Positions 21,986 to 28,588 of a DNA stretch of 36,266 bases are shown here, piece after piece (within the stretch, counting starts at the first letter, position 1; every line of letters starts with the position of its first letter). Source of the stretch: a virus. The notes below the pieces were generated by a model that made no database searches, was not told where the DNA came from, and was given only the letters and a program-made list of their open reading frames with translations. The DNA lies in the IMG/VR virus record IMGVR_UViG_3300037261_000024, positions 1 through 36,266 of that record; one strand, written 5' to 3'. Position numbers and translations under genes: made by a program.

Positions 21986-22547
21986 GCGTCACCACCACTT
22001 CGCATATTCCCTTCCCTGGATCGCCGCACAGCGCGGCCCAGTCGTTCACGTCGAGGTCGATCAGCCTTCCGGGGATCAGGCTCGACTCGTAGTCGGTTAG
22101 TTGCACGCGGAGGCAGCGCTTGTAACTGCCGTCGCTCTGGGTTACACAAACGTCAACTGTCATCCCGCGCCAGTCCGGACCGAGAAACGCCCGCAGACTG
22201 GCAGCCGCGGCGGCTTGGCCCCGGTGGTAGGCGTAGTACGTCCCGATCCCCGCGATGCCCTTCTCGGCGACGAACGGCGGAATGAGGCCGCCAGTGGGCT
22301 GGGCGCTCGGGAGGATGCTGGGGCCATCGGTTCGGAGCCCTTGCGTCAGAGGGGCTTGACTCTCGAGAGGGCGACCAGCATCCACCGGAACGTCCGGCCA
22401 CGGTGAGAGTAGCGTCGCCGGCACCGGCCGCCACGCCAACGGACTAGCCGAGCGGACGGGCTTCGGCCACGTCGCCACTTCTGCCACGAGGACCAGCAAG
22501 CTAATCAGGAGCAACCCAACGAGCAGGATGGCAATGCTCCGCGTCAC
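21978..22547 (-). CDS. membrane-anchored RlpA/expansin-like double-psi barrel protein
   Basis: 189 residues. Residues 4-25 are a signal anchor (SIAILLVGLLLISLLVLVAE), followed by a Pro-rich spacer to about residue 95. The C-terminal domain (AGIGTYYAYHRGQAAAAASL, GPDWRGMTVDVCV, CLRVQLTDYESSLIPGRLID, LDVNDWAALCGDPGKGICEV) has the double-psi beta-barrel order of RlpA-like proteins, with a candidate Asp in LTDYE. These bind or cleave peptidoglycan glycan strands. It would face the cell envelope, an odd cargo among early nucleic-acid genes. GTG start at 22547 (GTGA overlap). Confidence 0.55.
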   Translation of the reverse strand: MTRSIAILLVGLLLISLLVLVAEVATWPKPVRSASPLAWRPVPATLLSPWPDVPVDAGRPLESQAPLTQGLRTDGPSILPSAQPTGGLIPPFVAEKGIAGIGTYYAYHRGQAAAAASLRAFLGPDWRGMTVDVCVTQSDGSYKRCLRVQLTDYESSLIPGRLIDLDVNDWAALCGDPGKGICEVVVTHG

Positions 22548-22996
22548 ACGACGGCCTTCCTGGGGCGCCGATGTGCATTCTCACAAGCACGGCAGTGGCG
22601 GTGGTTTGCGTCTCGGCGGACATTAGCCTCGGTGTATTCGTGTCCGTGAGGGCAGTGCGTCGGAGGATTGCTGATGTATCGATTCGTGTACCGGCCCTTG
22701 GCCCTCATGTCCGCCATATTGTCGAGGTGGGTTCCGAGAAACAGATGGCTCGGGTTGACACAGAGCGGCACGTCGCAGTGGTGGAGGACTTGCAGCCCGT
22801 CGGGGACTGGGCCGTTATGAAGTTCCCATGAGAAGCGGTGCGCGGACTGCCAACCACCACCCGGAAATGCCAACTTGCCGTAACCCGTGCTAGTCGGAGC
22901 ACCCGACCAGAGCCAACATTCAGGCCCTTTGGCGACATGCGCCCAGAAACGATCTACCGGAGGAGTGATCGGCCGATAGTTGCCGGTGCGGCTCAC
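22544..22996 (-). CDS. HNH homing-type endonuclease
   Basis: 150 residues from the GTG at 22996. Residues 50-92 (SAHRFSWELHNGPVPDGLQV, LHHCDVPLCVNPSHLFLGTH) give the HNH motif: H72-H73, N81 and H84, with C74 and C79. A second zinc site follows: CPHGHEYTEANVRRDANHRH then CRAC. This is the HNH_3 plus C-terminal zinc-loop layout of phage HNH enzymes, which cleave DNA site-specifically. GTGA overlaps on both sides place it inside the early operon rather than in an intron. Confidence 0.88.
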   Translation of the reverse strand: MSRTGNYRPITPPVDRFWAHVAKGPECWLWSGAPTSTGYGKLAFPGGGWQSAHRFSWELHNGPVPDGLQVLHHCDVPLCVNPSHLFLGTHLDNMADMRAKGRYTNRYISNPPTHCPHGHEYTEANVRRDANHRHCRACENAHRRPRKAVV

Positions 22997-23331
22997 TTCA
23001 ACGCCTGCTCAATCACCTGGAGGGCTGCGCCGCTGGTCACCTGTTCGGGGAGGAAGCGCAGGCACTTATACCCGAGCATGGTCATGGCATTGTGCTTCTC
23101 CAGATCACGACGAAAGCCGGGCCCCGAGGTATGCCGTCCACCCGAGAACGCGCCCCCGTCCACCTCCACGAGGATGGGCATACAGGCCGTTCCGACGTGG
23201 GTGGCGTGCTTGCAGTTGGTCACCGCGAAATCGGCCCGGAACCTGCGCTCCGGCCAAAAACGGAACTCTCGAACGAACGGGATGCCGACGGCCTTGAGTT
23301 GCCAGGCCAAAAGGTCTTCAGCGTCACTCAT
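22993..23331 (-). CDS. PD-(D/E)XK (Vsr/DUF559-like) endonuclease
   Basis: 112 residues. Q11 to E22 (WQLKAVGIPFVREFRFWPER) followed by D34 in FRADFAV and E56-x-D58 in ILVEVDGGAF give the D-x(n)-E-x-(K/D) core of restriction-like folds. GGRHTSGPGFRRDLEKHNAM, then GYKCLRFLPEQV, matches a common phage nuclease family. A likely role is branched- or foreign-DNA cleavage during replication or recombination. It is adjacent to the HNH gene. Confidence 0.75.
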   Translation of the reverse strand: MSDAEDLLAWQLKAVGIPFVREFRFWPERRFRADFAVTNCKHATHVGTACMPILVEVDGGAFSGGRHTSGPGFRRDLEKHNAMTMLGYKCLRFLPEQVTSGAALQVIEQALK

Positions 23332-23540
23332 CGGGAGGCACGACGCGCTCGAATGGAAGTTAGAACGTCAGTCAGCGGCTGGAGCAGCTCGGCCACCGCC
23401 GGATCGGCCGCCTTCATCCCATTGGTGACCTCGATCGCCGCGAGGCTCATCTCCATGTAGTCGTCCAAGGTGTCCGCCAGACGACGCAGACTCCGCGCCA
23501 CGTCCCCACTCGGGTCTTCGATGAACGCCAACCGGCTCAC
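23328..23540 (-). CDS. 70-residue helical early protein
   Basis: GTG at 23540 lies in the junction sequence shared with 23744. It begins VSRLAFIEDPSGDVARSLRR and contains ADTLDDYMEMSLAAIEVTNG; helical throughout. The longer upstream frame is a shadow. No family recognised. Confidence 0.6.
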   Translation of the reverse strand: MSRLAFIEDPSGDVARSLRRLADTLDDYMEMSLAAIEVTNGMKAADPAVAELLQPLTDVLTSIRARRASR

Positions 23541-23746
23541 GGCGCAACCTCGGCGTCGTTCCTGACGAGACGAAAGCCCATGGCCGGAAGACTCACCTTG
23601 ACGCCGCCCTGGTTGCTGAGGACTGGGAAGCTGATATAGGGCGGCGTTGAACCGGTCTCCATCTGGACGGTGTGAAACGGCTCGGGCTTGGTCCTCAGAA
23701 GGAGCTCGGCCGTCAGCGCCCGTTCCTTCCACTGGCGCTTCTTCAC
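23537..23746 (-). CDS. 69-residue early protein, paralogue of the gene at 29319
   Basis: GTG start at 23746. The part PEPFHTVQMETG ... YISFPV ... GGVKVSLPAMGFRLVRN matches REPIFRTVDFVTG ... MISVPF ... GRIKIDLPAMGYKLVKV of the 78-residue protein at 29319-29555. It ends EVAP, as does the preceding gene. Function unknown, but the duplication suggests it is useful to the phage. Confidence 0.65.
   Translation of the reverse strand: MKKRQWKERALTAELLLRTKPEPFHTVQMETGSTPPYISFPVLSNQGGVKVSLPAMGFRLVRNDAEVAP
23538..23551 (-). repeat. second junction repeat, copy A
   Basis: Minus-strand GAGGTTGCGCCGTGA: GAGG ribosome site, GTG start of the next gene, and EVAP tail of the upstream gene. Confidence 0.75.
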
Positions 23747-24036
23747 GGCGCAACCTCCCCGAGATAGCGGCGGCGCGATGGACGAACGTATTTCACATAA
23801 CGTTTCGCCCAGAACACCATTTCGACCTCGTAGGTAAAATCCATGCCCGTGCTTTCATGGACCGGGCCGATCTCGCCGAACGGCACGTAGGCCCCACCAC
23901 GCGGTCCTCGGAGGAACGGAAGGCTCAGCTCCCGAATAACGGCCTCGGCCGCCATTGCCCGGGCCATCTCTGGGTCTTGGCGCAGGAACTCACCCGACAC
24001 TTTGACCGCGCCCGTGAAACGCTTGATGCAACTCAC
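23743..24036 (-). CDS. 97-residue early protein, unknown
   Basis: GTG at 24036 overlaps the HNH gene stop (GTGA). It begins VSCIKRFTGAVKVSGEFLRQ, with a helix DPEMARAMAAEAVIRELSL, a GGAYVPFGEIGPVHES segment and a basic end (RYVKYVRPSRRRYLGEVAP). Possibly nucleic-acid binding by charge. No family recognised. Confidence 0.6.
   Translation of the reverse strand: MSCIKRFTGAVKVSGEFLRQDPEMARAMAAEAVIRELSLPFLRGPRGGAYVPFGEIGPVHESTGMDFTYEVEMVFWAKRYVKYVRPSRRRYLGEVAP
23744..23757 (-). repeat. second junction repeat, copy B
   Basis: Same GAGGTTGCGCCGTGA as at 23538, again at a GTGA overlap, encoding EVAP at the end of the upstream gene. Confidence 0.75.
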
Positions 24037-24350
24037 GACACAGTCTCCAGGTAGGTGCGCAGCTCCGGCCGATGCGACGTAGCCCAGCCCGACTCCAAGT
24101 GGTGCCATTCACACAAACTCACAAGGTGAGCCATATCGGATGGAGCACGCTTTCCCATCATGGGTTCGTCCCGTACGTGGTCGAGGGTGAGGCGGCCGTG
24201 ACAGAGCTCGCCTTCCCATGAGTCGATGATCCGGGCCGCCACGCAGCCCCCATCCCGCTCCAGCACGGCCAACCGCAACTCCGGCGACACTGGGTCCTTC
24301 CGGCGGGAGCGGCGGAGCGGTTGGTGGCGCTGGAGCTGGCCGGGGTTCAC
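24033..24350 (-). CDS. HNH endonuclease, second copy type
   Basis: 105 residues from the GTG at 24350. LERDGGCVAARIIDSWEGEL then CHGRLTLDHVRDEPMMGKRA, then SDMAHLVSLCEWHHLESGWA gives C-x(n)-C, the H of LDHV, and C-x2-H-H, the McrA-like HNH pattern frequent in phages of high-GC hosts. It is distinct in sequence from the HNH at 22544. The wide zinc loop replaces the second CxxC. GTGA coupling at both ends. Confidence 0.85.
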   Translation of the reverse strand: MNPGQLQRHQPLRRSRRKDPVSPELRLAVLERDGGCVAARIIDSWEGELCHGRLTLDHVRDEPMMGKRAPSDMAHLVSLCEWHHLESGWATSHRPELRTYLETVS

Positions 24351-24646
24351 GTGAACTCCACCACCGCAACGAGCTCAAAGTCCGTGAGTGTTGGGTCCCA
24401 CTTATTTGGGCCAATAGGTCGGATCGTCTCGGTGATTAGCCTTCCATGCGTGCCGTAAGGCTCGGGGTGACGCCAGCCGGGGCCAGTCTGTTCGGGCAAC
24501 GTCTGGGTTCCAACGGTGTAGTACTTGATGGACTGCACGAGTTGTTCACCGAGGAGCTTATGCAGGTCTTCGAGGGCCGCCCAAGAGGCTAGTTCGAGAT
24601 ATTGATTGGCTAGTCCCTGGGTGCAGATTATGGTCTCGACTCTCAT
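24347..24646 (-). CDS. 99-residue early protein, unknown
   Basis: Begins MRVETIICTQGLANQYLELA; contains a helix (ALEDLHKLLGEQLVQSIKYY) and ends with a strand FELVAVVEFT. The ATG overlaps the stop of the small gene upstream (ATGA). No family recognised. Confidence 0.6.
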   Translation of the reverse strand: MRVETIICTQGLANQYLELASWAALEDLHKLLGEQLVQSIKYYTVGTQTLPEQTGPGWRHPEPYGTHGRLITETIRPIGPNKWDPTLTDFELVAVVEFT

Positions 24647-24802
24647 GCCACATCCTCCATACCGGCCAACCGACGAGCCATATCAGCTGCCCATTCGCGT
24701 CGGGCAGAGTTTTCCGCACTACGACCAGTTGAGTAGGCGAACGGCGCCCCGTACTTGGGCGAAGATTTGGGCGATGCGAGAGTGTCTCTTGGGGGTGCTC
24801 AC
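24643..24802 (-). pseudogene. small gene disrupted by one extra C
   Basis: The 160-base interval begins with GTG overlapping the upstream stop and ends with TGA overlapping the next ATG, as its neighbours do, but 160 is not a multiple of three. The GTG frame stops after 27 codons. The frame that ends correctly reads SPKSSPKYGAPFAYSTGRSA ... REWAADMARRLAGMEDVA with no start. Deleting one base in the C5 run (24791-24795) joins them into a 52-residue protein. It may be a real frameshift, a programmed slip or an assembly error. Confidence 0.55.
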
Positions 24803-25290
24803 AGCTTGACTCCCGTCCGTCGCTCCTGGGCTTTGGCGTAAGCCTCGGTGTGTTCCTCCGGGGTCATCTTCTGGGGGTCGATCAAATCTTCCGGTCTAGG
24901 GACTGGTGTTGGTCTGGTCTGGTCTGGTCTGGTCGCGCCCGCGTAGGCATTGCTCCCGGCACTGCTACTAGCACTGCCCGTAGCATTGCTCCGAGCATAG
25001 CGGGCAATGGCCGCATTCTGGGCCTTCTCGAATCTCGCCGTACGCTCCACCTCGAAACCTTTGACGCTGTAGCCGTAGGGCGGGACGATGCTGATGAGCG
25101 TGGATTGTGCGAGATGGTCCACCATCGGCCGCTTCACAGAGCGTGGGATCTCCGGTGTTACCGGCCAGGTCGTGTCGGCCATCGACAAGAGCCGAACGTA
25201 GTTGGCGAGGCTCGCATCGTCCGTCCAAATCTGGGGGTAATCCCGCGCCAGATCGACGTAGTAAATGCGGGCAAATGGGCGGTCTGCCAC
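24799..25290 (-). CDS. conserved phage protein, possible replication-linked
   Basis: 163 residues from the GTG at 25290, chosen for the AGAGGA seven bases upstream; an ATG at 25317 would overlap the preceding gene. It begins VADRPFARIYYVDLARDYPQ. The globular first 90 residues (DDASLANYVRLLSMADTTWP, VTPEIPRSVKRPMVDHLAQS) look like a winged-helix fold, followed by a low-complexity region with TRPDQTRP encoded by a GGTCT repeat, and a helical end. I know the pattern F-A-R-(I/V)-Y-Y-x-D-x3-D-Y-P from phages, without assigned function. Confidence 0.6.
   Translation of the reverse strand: MADRPFARIYYVDLARDYPQIWTDDASLANYVRLLSMADTTWPVTPEIPRSVKRPMVDHLAQSTLISIVPPYGYSVKGFEVERTARFEKAQNAAIARYARSNATGSASSSAGSNAYAGATRPDQTRPTPVPRPEDLIDPQKMTPEEHTEAYAKAQERRTGVKL
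24911..24934 (+). repeat. GGTCT pentanucleotide repeat inside a gene
   Basis: Four and four-fifths copies of GGTCT on the plus strand, coding TRPDQTRP in the minus-strand protein. Five-base units change the frame with each gain or loss, so slippage could switch the C-terminus of the protein. Confidence 0.6.
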
Positions 25291-25301
25291 GTCGCAATCC
25301 T

Positions 25302-25415
25302 CTAGAAGTCGGGGCATTTCTGCTCCAGGATGGGCGGTTCGGCCGGGCCGAGGCTTCTAGTCCCCGACCCGCCCGAGTCCGCGTTGGTTAGCCAGCCGTC
25401 GCCGACCAACCTCAT
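25302..25415 (-). CDS. 37-residue mini-protein
   Basis: ATG at 25415 overlaps the preceding stop (ATGA) and has AGGTGG six bases upstream. It begins MRLVGDGWLTNADSGG and ends ILEQKCPDF. Too short for a family call; retained because of its start signal and coupling. Confidence 0.5.
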   Translation of the reverse strand: MRLVGDGWLTNADSGGSGTRSLGPAEPPILEQKCPDF

Positions 25416-25549
25416 TTTATACCACCTGCCAACCCCCAACGGCGCAACAGCGCACCCGTCAGCCAACCGCCAAAGCGGCCCGCGCAACCGTGGCACAGTG
25501 CTCGGTGCGTCCGGACGGCGAGGCAGCGCCGACAGAGGTTGAGGGTCAT
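25412..25549 (-). CDS. 45-residue zinc-knuckle protein
   Basis: MTLNLCRRCLAVRTHRALCH then GC: two C-x2-C pairs 10 residues apart, with a basic linker, a typical small zinc ribbon. The C-terminus is basic (ALLRRWGLAGGIK). ATGA overlaps at both ends. Possibly nucleic-acid binding. Confidence 0.6.
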   Translation of the reverse strand: MTLNLCRRCLAVRTHRALCHGCAGRFGGWLTGALLRRWGLAGGIK

Positions 25550-25716
25550 CGTTTCGCCCAGTCCGCTTGGGTTTGTTCGATCATTCCACCCAGGGCCAAC
25601 GACTCCACTCCCACCAACGCAAGACCGAACCAATGCGTGAACCCATCGGCAGATCCGGCGTCGTAAATGCCTAGCCCAACCATGGCCAACGCAAACACGA
25701 AGATGAACGCCCTCAC
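25546..25716 (-). CDS. 56-residue membrane protein
   Basis: GTG at 25716 overlaps the upstream stop. Two hydrophobic stretches (AFIFVFALAMVGLGIY and FGLALVGVESLALGGM) are separated by DAGSADGFTHW, and the end is QTQADWAKR. Small two-helix topology; role unknown. Confidence 0.6.
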   Translation of the reverse strand: MRAFIFVFALAMVGLGIYDAGSADGFTHWFGLALVGVESLALGGMIEQTQADWAKR

Positions 25717-25994
25717 GCGGCCATCCTTTTGCGTTCCAGGTAGTGCCGCCGATAGGCTGCCTCTCTCACCGAAAGCGCCAACCCGCCACGCTTGCGCCGG
25801 TCAGCCATCTGTGCCGTGTTCTCGGCCGTCCAGCAGGCCCGGCAACGACGCAACGCTCCCGGCCGCCGCAGGAACCAGTAGTCCTCGGTGAGCGGCCAGT
25901 ACGAGGTGCTGCGGTGGCGGGCGTGGCAATCGTCACAGCGCAGGACGGGGATGCCACCCTGGACGCGGACGTAGCGGCGGATGAGGGGGGTCAT
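25713..25994 (-). CDS. 93-residue zinc-binding protein
   Basis: ATG at 25994 (ATGA overlap); the longer frame is a shadow. It contains VLRCDDCHARHRSTSYWPLT and ALRRCRACWTAENTAQ: two C-x2-C pairs about 30 residues apart, followed by a very basic helix (EAAYRRHYLERKRMAA). The layout suggests a zinc-ribbon DNA- or RNA-binding protein. Confidence 0.65.
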   Translation of the reverse strand: MTPLIRRYVRVQGGIPVLRCDDCHARHRSTSYWPLTEDYWFLRRPGALRRCRACWTAENTAQMADRRKRGGLALSVREAAYRRHYLERKRMAA

Positions 25995-26227
25995 CGACGT
26001 ACAGCCTTGACTCGGCCGGACCACGGAACGCCGCACTGGTGAACGCCGTGCCACGTCCCAACGAAGTCGATCCGCCAACCGGCCAATCCATCCCCACAGG
26101 CCGGGCAGGTGACGCACCCGTCGCTGATCCGCGGCACGAGCGCGCGGCCGCAACTGATGCAACCCGAGCGCATGAGCATCGAATCCGGGTGGATCGGCAC
26201 CTGAGCGTAGGCATGCCGGTGGGTCAT
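25991..26227 (-). CDS. 78-residue zinc-ribbon protein
   Basis: MRSGCISCGRALVPRISDGC then VTCPACGDGLAGWRIDF: C-x2-C, a further C, and C-x2-C, a rubredoxin-like ribbon, ending HQCGVPWSGRVKAVRR. Coupled on both sides by ATGA. Likely nucleic-acid or protein binding. Confidence 0.65.
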   Translation of the reverse strand: MTHRHAYAQVPIHPDSMLMRSGCISCGRALVPRISDGCVTCPACGDGLAGWRIDFVGTWHGVHQCGVPWSGRVKAVRR

Positions 26228-26592
26228 CGCCGCCCCTTCGGCCGCATCTCGCGCAGGAGAACCGGATCGCCGAATACGGGCGCTCGAGAGGGAGCTGGAA
26301 CGGGTCCTGACGAGGGTACCAGATCGTCATTAGCCCATCGCCCGTCGGCGACTCCAGCTCCCACCGGAGCGTCCGGCTCGCTTGTCATTGCCCGGATAGT
26401 CGTAGGCTCCCCGAGCAGCCGGTACTGCGCCACGCCATTCGGGAGCCGTGTCGTCGTGATGAGGTAACCTGCCGCTCGCAAATCCCAAACTTGCTTCGGG
26501 ACGTGCGTCGCGTACAGCTCGGCTTGCAGCTCGATCGTCGAAGCCGGGCCGCGCCGGAGGCGAGCCAGGACAGCCGTGGTAGCGCGGTCCAT
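26224..26592 (-). CDS. winged-helix DNA-binding protein
   Basis: 122 residues from the ATG at 26592 (TGATG overlap). Residues 5-60 (TTAVLARLRRGPASTIELQA, then THVPKQVWDLRAAGYLITTT and NGVAQYRLLGEP) are a clear winged helix: three helices with the recognition helix PKQVWDLRAAG and a two-strand wing. The rest is Pro-rich and disordered, with a basic end. Probably an early regulator or replication accessory. Confidence 0.65.
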   Translation of the reverse strand: MDRATTAVLARLRRGPASTIELQAELYATHVPKQVWDLRAAGYLITTTRLPNGVAQYRLLGEPTTIRAMTSEPDAPVGAGVADGRWANDDLVPSSGPVPAPSRAPVFGDPVLLREMRPKGRR

Positions 26593-26750
26593 CAACGTCG
26601 GGCCTCAGCTTCGACTCGGGCACGGATGGCGTCCAAATGCGCCTGCCGACGTCCAGCATCGGGGGAGACCTTCCACGCCATCGCTAGGTCGGCAGACATC
26701 TCCGCCGCTCGGCGTTGGGCTCGGGCCTCGGTGTCGGCGTCGCGGTCCAT
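26592..26750 (-). CDS. 52-residue charged helical protein
   Basis: ATG at 26750 overlaps the upstream stop (TGATG). Highly charged helix throughout (DADTEARAQRRAAEMSADLA, HLDAIRARVEAEARR). No family recognised; it may be a small adaptor or antidefence-type protein, but nothing shows this. Confidence 0.55.
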   Translation of the reverse strand: MDRDADTEARAQRRAAEMSADLAMAWKVSPDAGRRQAHLDAIRARVEAEARR

Positions 26751-27163
26751 CAGGGTAGCTCATTGTTGGCGAAGGACTCCCGGTCGCTCTCCACCGTCGC
26801 GTAAAGATGAGAGTCGTAGTGCATTTCCGAATAGTTGAGCATGAGGGCGATGTGGTTCGGGCTGCTCGTTTCCGACTCGGACATGTGCTCTCTTTCCCAG
26901 TCATGACCAGCCCAACCATAGATCGGGCACTTGAGGTGGTAGGTATGAACGGGCCGACCGTTCCGAACGTCGAACCCCGGCGCCTCACGGAACCAGCGGA
27001 CCTCCGAACCGCAGCGCGAGCAGTTGTGCATCCGGCGAGGCGGCAGGGTGTTGAACCGATACCGGGTGTGTTCAATCTCCCCGAGGGTAATGCGGCGCCC
27101 GTAGTAGGCCCGGTCCGACGGACGAATAGTCTCGGGCTTAGGCTTAAACGGCCACACGTCCAT
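26750..27163 (-). CDS. 137-residue protein with CxxC
   Basis: ATG at 27163 with AAGG five bases upstream; longer frames are shadows. It contains MHNCSRCGSEVRWFREAPGF and HTYHLKCPIYGWAGHDWERE: C-x2-C with a later C and H, a possible zinc site, then an acidic C-terminal part (MSESETSSPNHIALMLNYSE). TGATG junctions at both ends. Unknown function. Confidence 0.6.
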   Translation of the reverse strand: MDVWPFKPKPETIRPSDRAYYGRRITLGEIEHTRYRFNTLPPRRMHNCSRCGSEVRWFREAPGFDVRNGRPVHTYHLKCPIYGWAGHDWEREHMSESETSSPNHIALMLNYSEMHYDSHLYATVESDRESFANNELP

Positions 27164-27282
27164 CACGCCTTCACACTCGCCAACAGGACCCCAAACACCA
27201 CGATCAGCAGCAGGACGGCCATCTCGGCCGCTGCGCCGATCCACATGCGCCAGCGCGGCTCGGGCTCGATTCGGTGAGCCAT
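27163..27282 (-). CDS. 39-residue single-pass membrane protein
   Basis: ATG at 27282 overlaps the preceding stop (TGATG). MAHRIEPEPRWRMWIGAAAE then MAVLLLIVVFGVLLASVKA gives a basic N-terminus and one transmembrane helix. Function unknown. Confidence 0.6.
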   Translation of the reverse strand: MAHRIEPEPRWRMWIGAAAEMAVLLLIVVFGVLLASVKA

Positions 27283-27707
27283 CAGGCGTGCCACTTGCAC
27301 CACTCTTCGTTCTCCATCCTGGTCGGGCAGTAGAGGCCACGGCTATTGGTCTTGAGTGGGTTGTGGCCGTTCTGGTGGACCATGCCCGCCTGCCAGTTCG
27401 GGGTCATCGCTGGGAACGGAGCTTGCGGGACCGGAGCGCTGGGAGCCAGCACGGGCACAGGGTACGGCGGTTCTGGGTCGGACGGCCCGTTCTGGGCCGC
27501 TCGTGGCTCTGGGGCCGTTCTAGGGGCACTGGCGTGGAACGCGGCGAGATCCGACGGCATGAGCTGGAGGGCCAGTTGCTCCAGCGCCGTGGCGATCCGC
27601 TCCAGGGCAGCCGTCTGCCGGACCGTCTGCATGTCCTGATCGAGCTCGGGCTGGTTGGCGTACTTACCGCCGACGATATCGGGGTAGTCGCGGGTTCCGG
27701 CGGTCAT
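27282..27707 (-). CDS. 141-residue Pro-rich protein with terminal Cys motif
   Basis: Residues 1-55 are helical (TAALERIATALEQLALQLMP), residues 56-105 a Pro/Ala-rich linker, and the end GLYCPTRMENEEWCKWHA is a Cys-His motif (C-x9-C-x2-H) like the zinc knuckles seen at the tail of phage accessory proteins. The ATG overlaps the ParB-like gene stop (ATGA). Confidence 0.6.
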   Translation of the reverse strand: MTAGTRDYPDIVGGKYANQPELDQDMQTVRQTAALERIATALEQLALQLMPSDLAAFHASAPRTAPEPRAAQNGPSDPEPPYPVPVLAPSAPVPQAPFPAMTPNWQAGMVHQNGHNPLKTNSRGLYCPTRMENEEWCKWHA

Positions 27708-28588
27708 GCGACGCCTTCCTTCTTGTGATAACGAGCAGCGTCGTTATCACGAGCGGCGGCGTTTGTCACTGCATTGCGGCGCCGGGTGAACTCGGCTTCA
27801 GACTCCGCCACACGGGGCCAGAACTCGCTCAGGACGAGGCGGCTTGCCGTTCGACCTTCCAGACAGAGGTTCAGGGCACGGACGAGGATGGTCCAGTCAT
27901 CACTAAGTTGTCGGCGCTTGCCCCGGTGTACCTGCTTGCGGAAGCGATCCGCCAGAAGTCGGGCCGGATCAGTGGGATCGAGGTTGACCGGATCTTCAAT
28001 GCTCATGACGAATGCCTCGACCTGCTCCTGGTACCCAAAGTCGAAGGCGATGGCATAGGCAGCGAGCGAGACGGAAACCGGGATGCTCGTGTTCTCATAC
28101 GTCGTCCGCGCCCACACGAGCATGGCGTCGAATGAGGCTTGCCGACGCTCCACCTCGGCCATCACTTCGTGAAGATCAAAGGTGAGTGCTCGGGGCTGAA
28201 GTGGTCGCTCGAACCGCTTCTCATACCAGAGCGTCACCCGAGCCGCGGAGGCCCGCGCCGTGGCGTCCGTTGCCGTGATGAACTGGTAGGCACTCCGCTT
28301 GCGGCCGATATCGATCAAGTCGAAAGTCGCCGGGTCGGCATCCCATGAGATCATCACAGGGATGGAGCGGTGGGCTGCGATTACGGCCGCACAACGATGT
28401 GCACCGTTGAACATCTGGCCCTTGCTATCAACGAGGATCGGATCCCCAACAAGGCGCCAACGCCCCTCTTTGATCGCCCTCGCATACATGTCCACGGTCA
28501 CACGAGCGGGTCGCCGCTGCTTCTCGTAGGGGTTCGCCAACAGTTGTGCTGCCAACTCGGGCGTCAGTTCGGTCGGTTCCAGTTTCAT
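27704..28588 (-). CDS. ParB/Srx-like domain protein
   Basis: 294 residues from the ATG at 28588, preceded by GGAGGAGACAGC. Residues 30-100 carry the ParB-N order: VTVDMYARAIKEGRWRLVGD, then PILVDSKGQMFNGAHRCAAV (box with G-x-H-R), then DPATFDLIDIGRKRSAYQF. The rest is helical (about 100-290). Phage proteins of this type bind or cleave nucleotides or DNA and sit in replication/regulation regions. The G-A-H-R motif fits the nucleotide-binding box; activity is not certain. Confidence 0.75.
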   Translation of the reverse strand: MKLEPTELTPELAAQLLANPYEKQRRPARVTVDMYARAIKEGRWRLVGDPILVDSKGQMFNGAHRCAAVIAAHRSIPVMISWDADPATFDLIDIGRKRSAYQFITATDATARASAARVTLWYEKRFERPLQPRALTFDLHEVMAEVERRQASFDAMLVWARTTYENTSIPVSVSLAAYAIAFDFGYQEQVEAFVMSIEDPVNLDPTDPARLLADRFRKQVHRGKRRQLSDDWTILVRALNLCLEGRTASRLVLSEFWPRVAESEAEFTRRRNAVTNAAARDNDAARYHKKEGVA

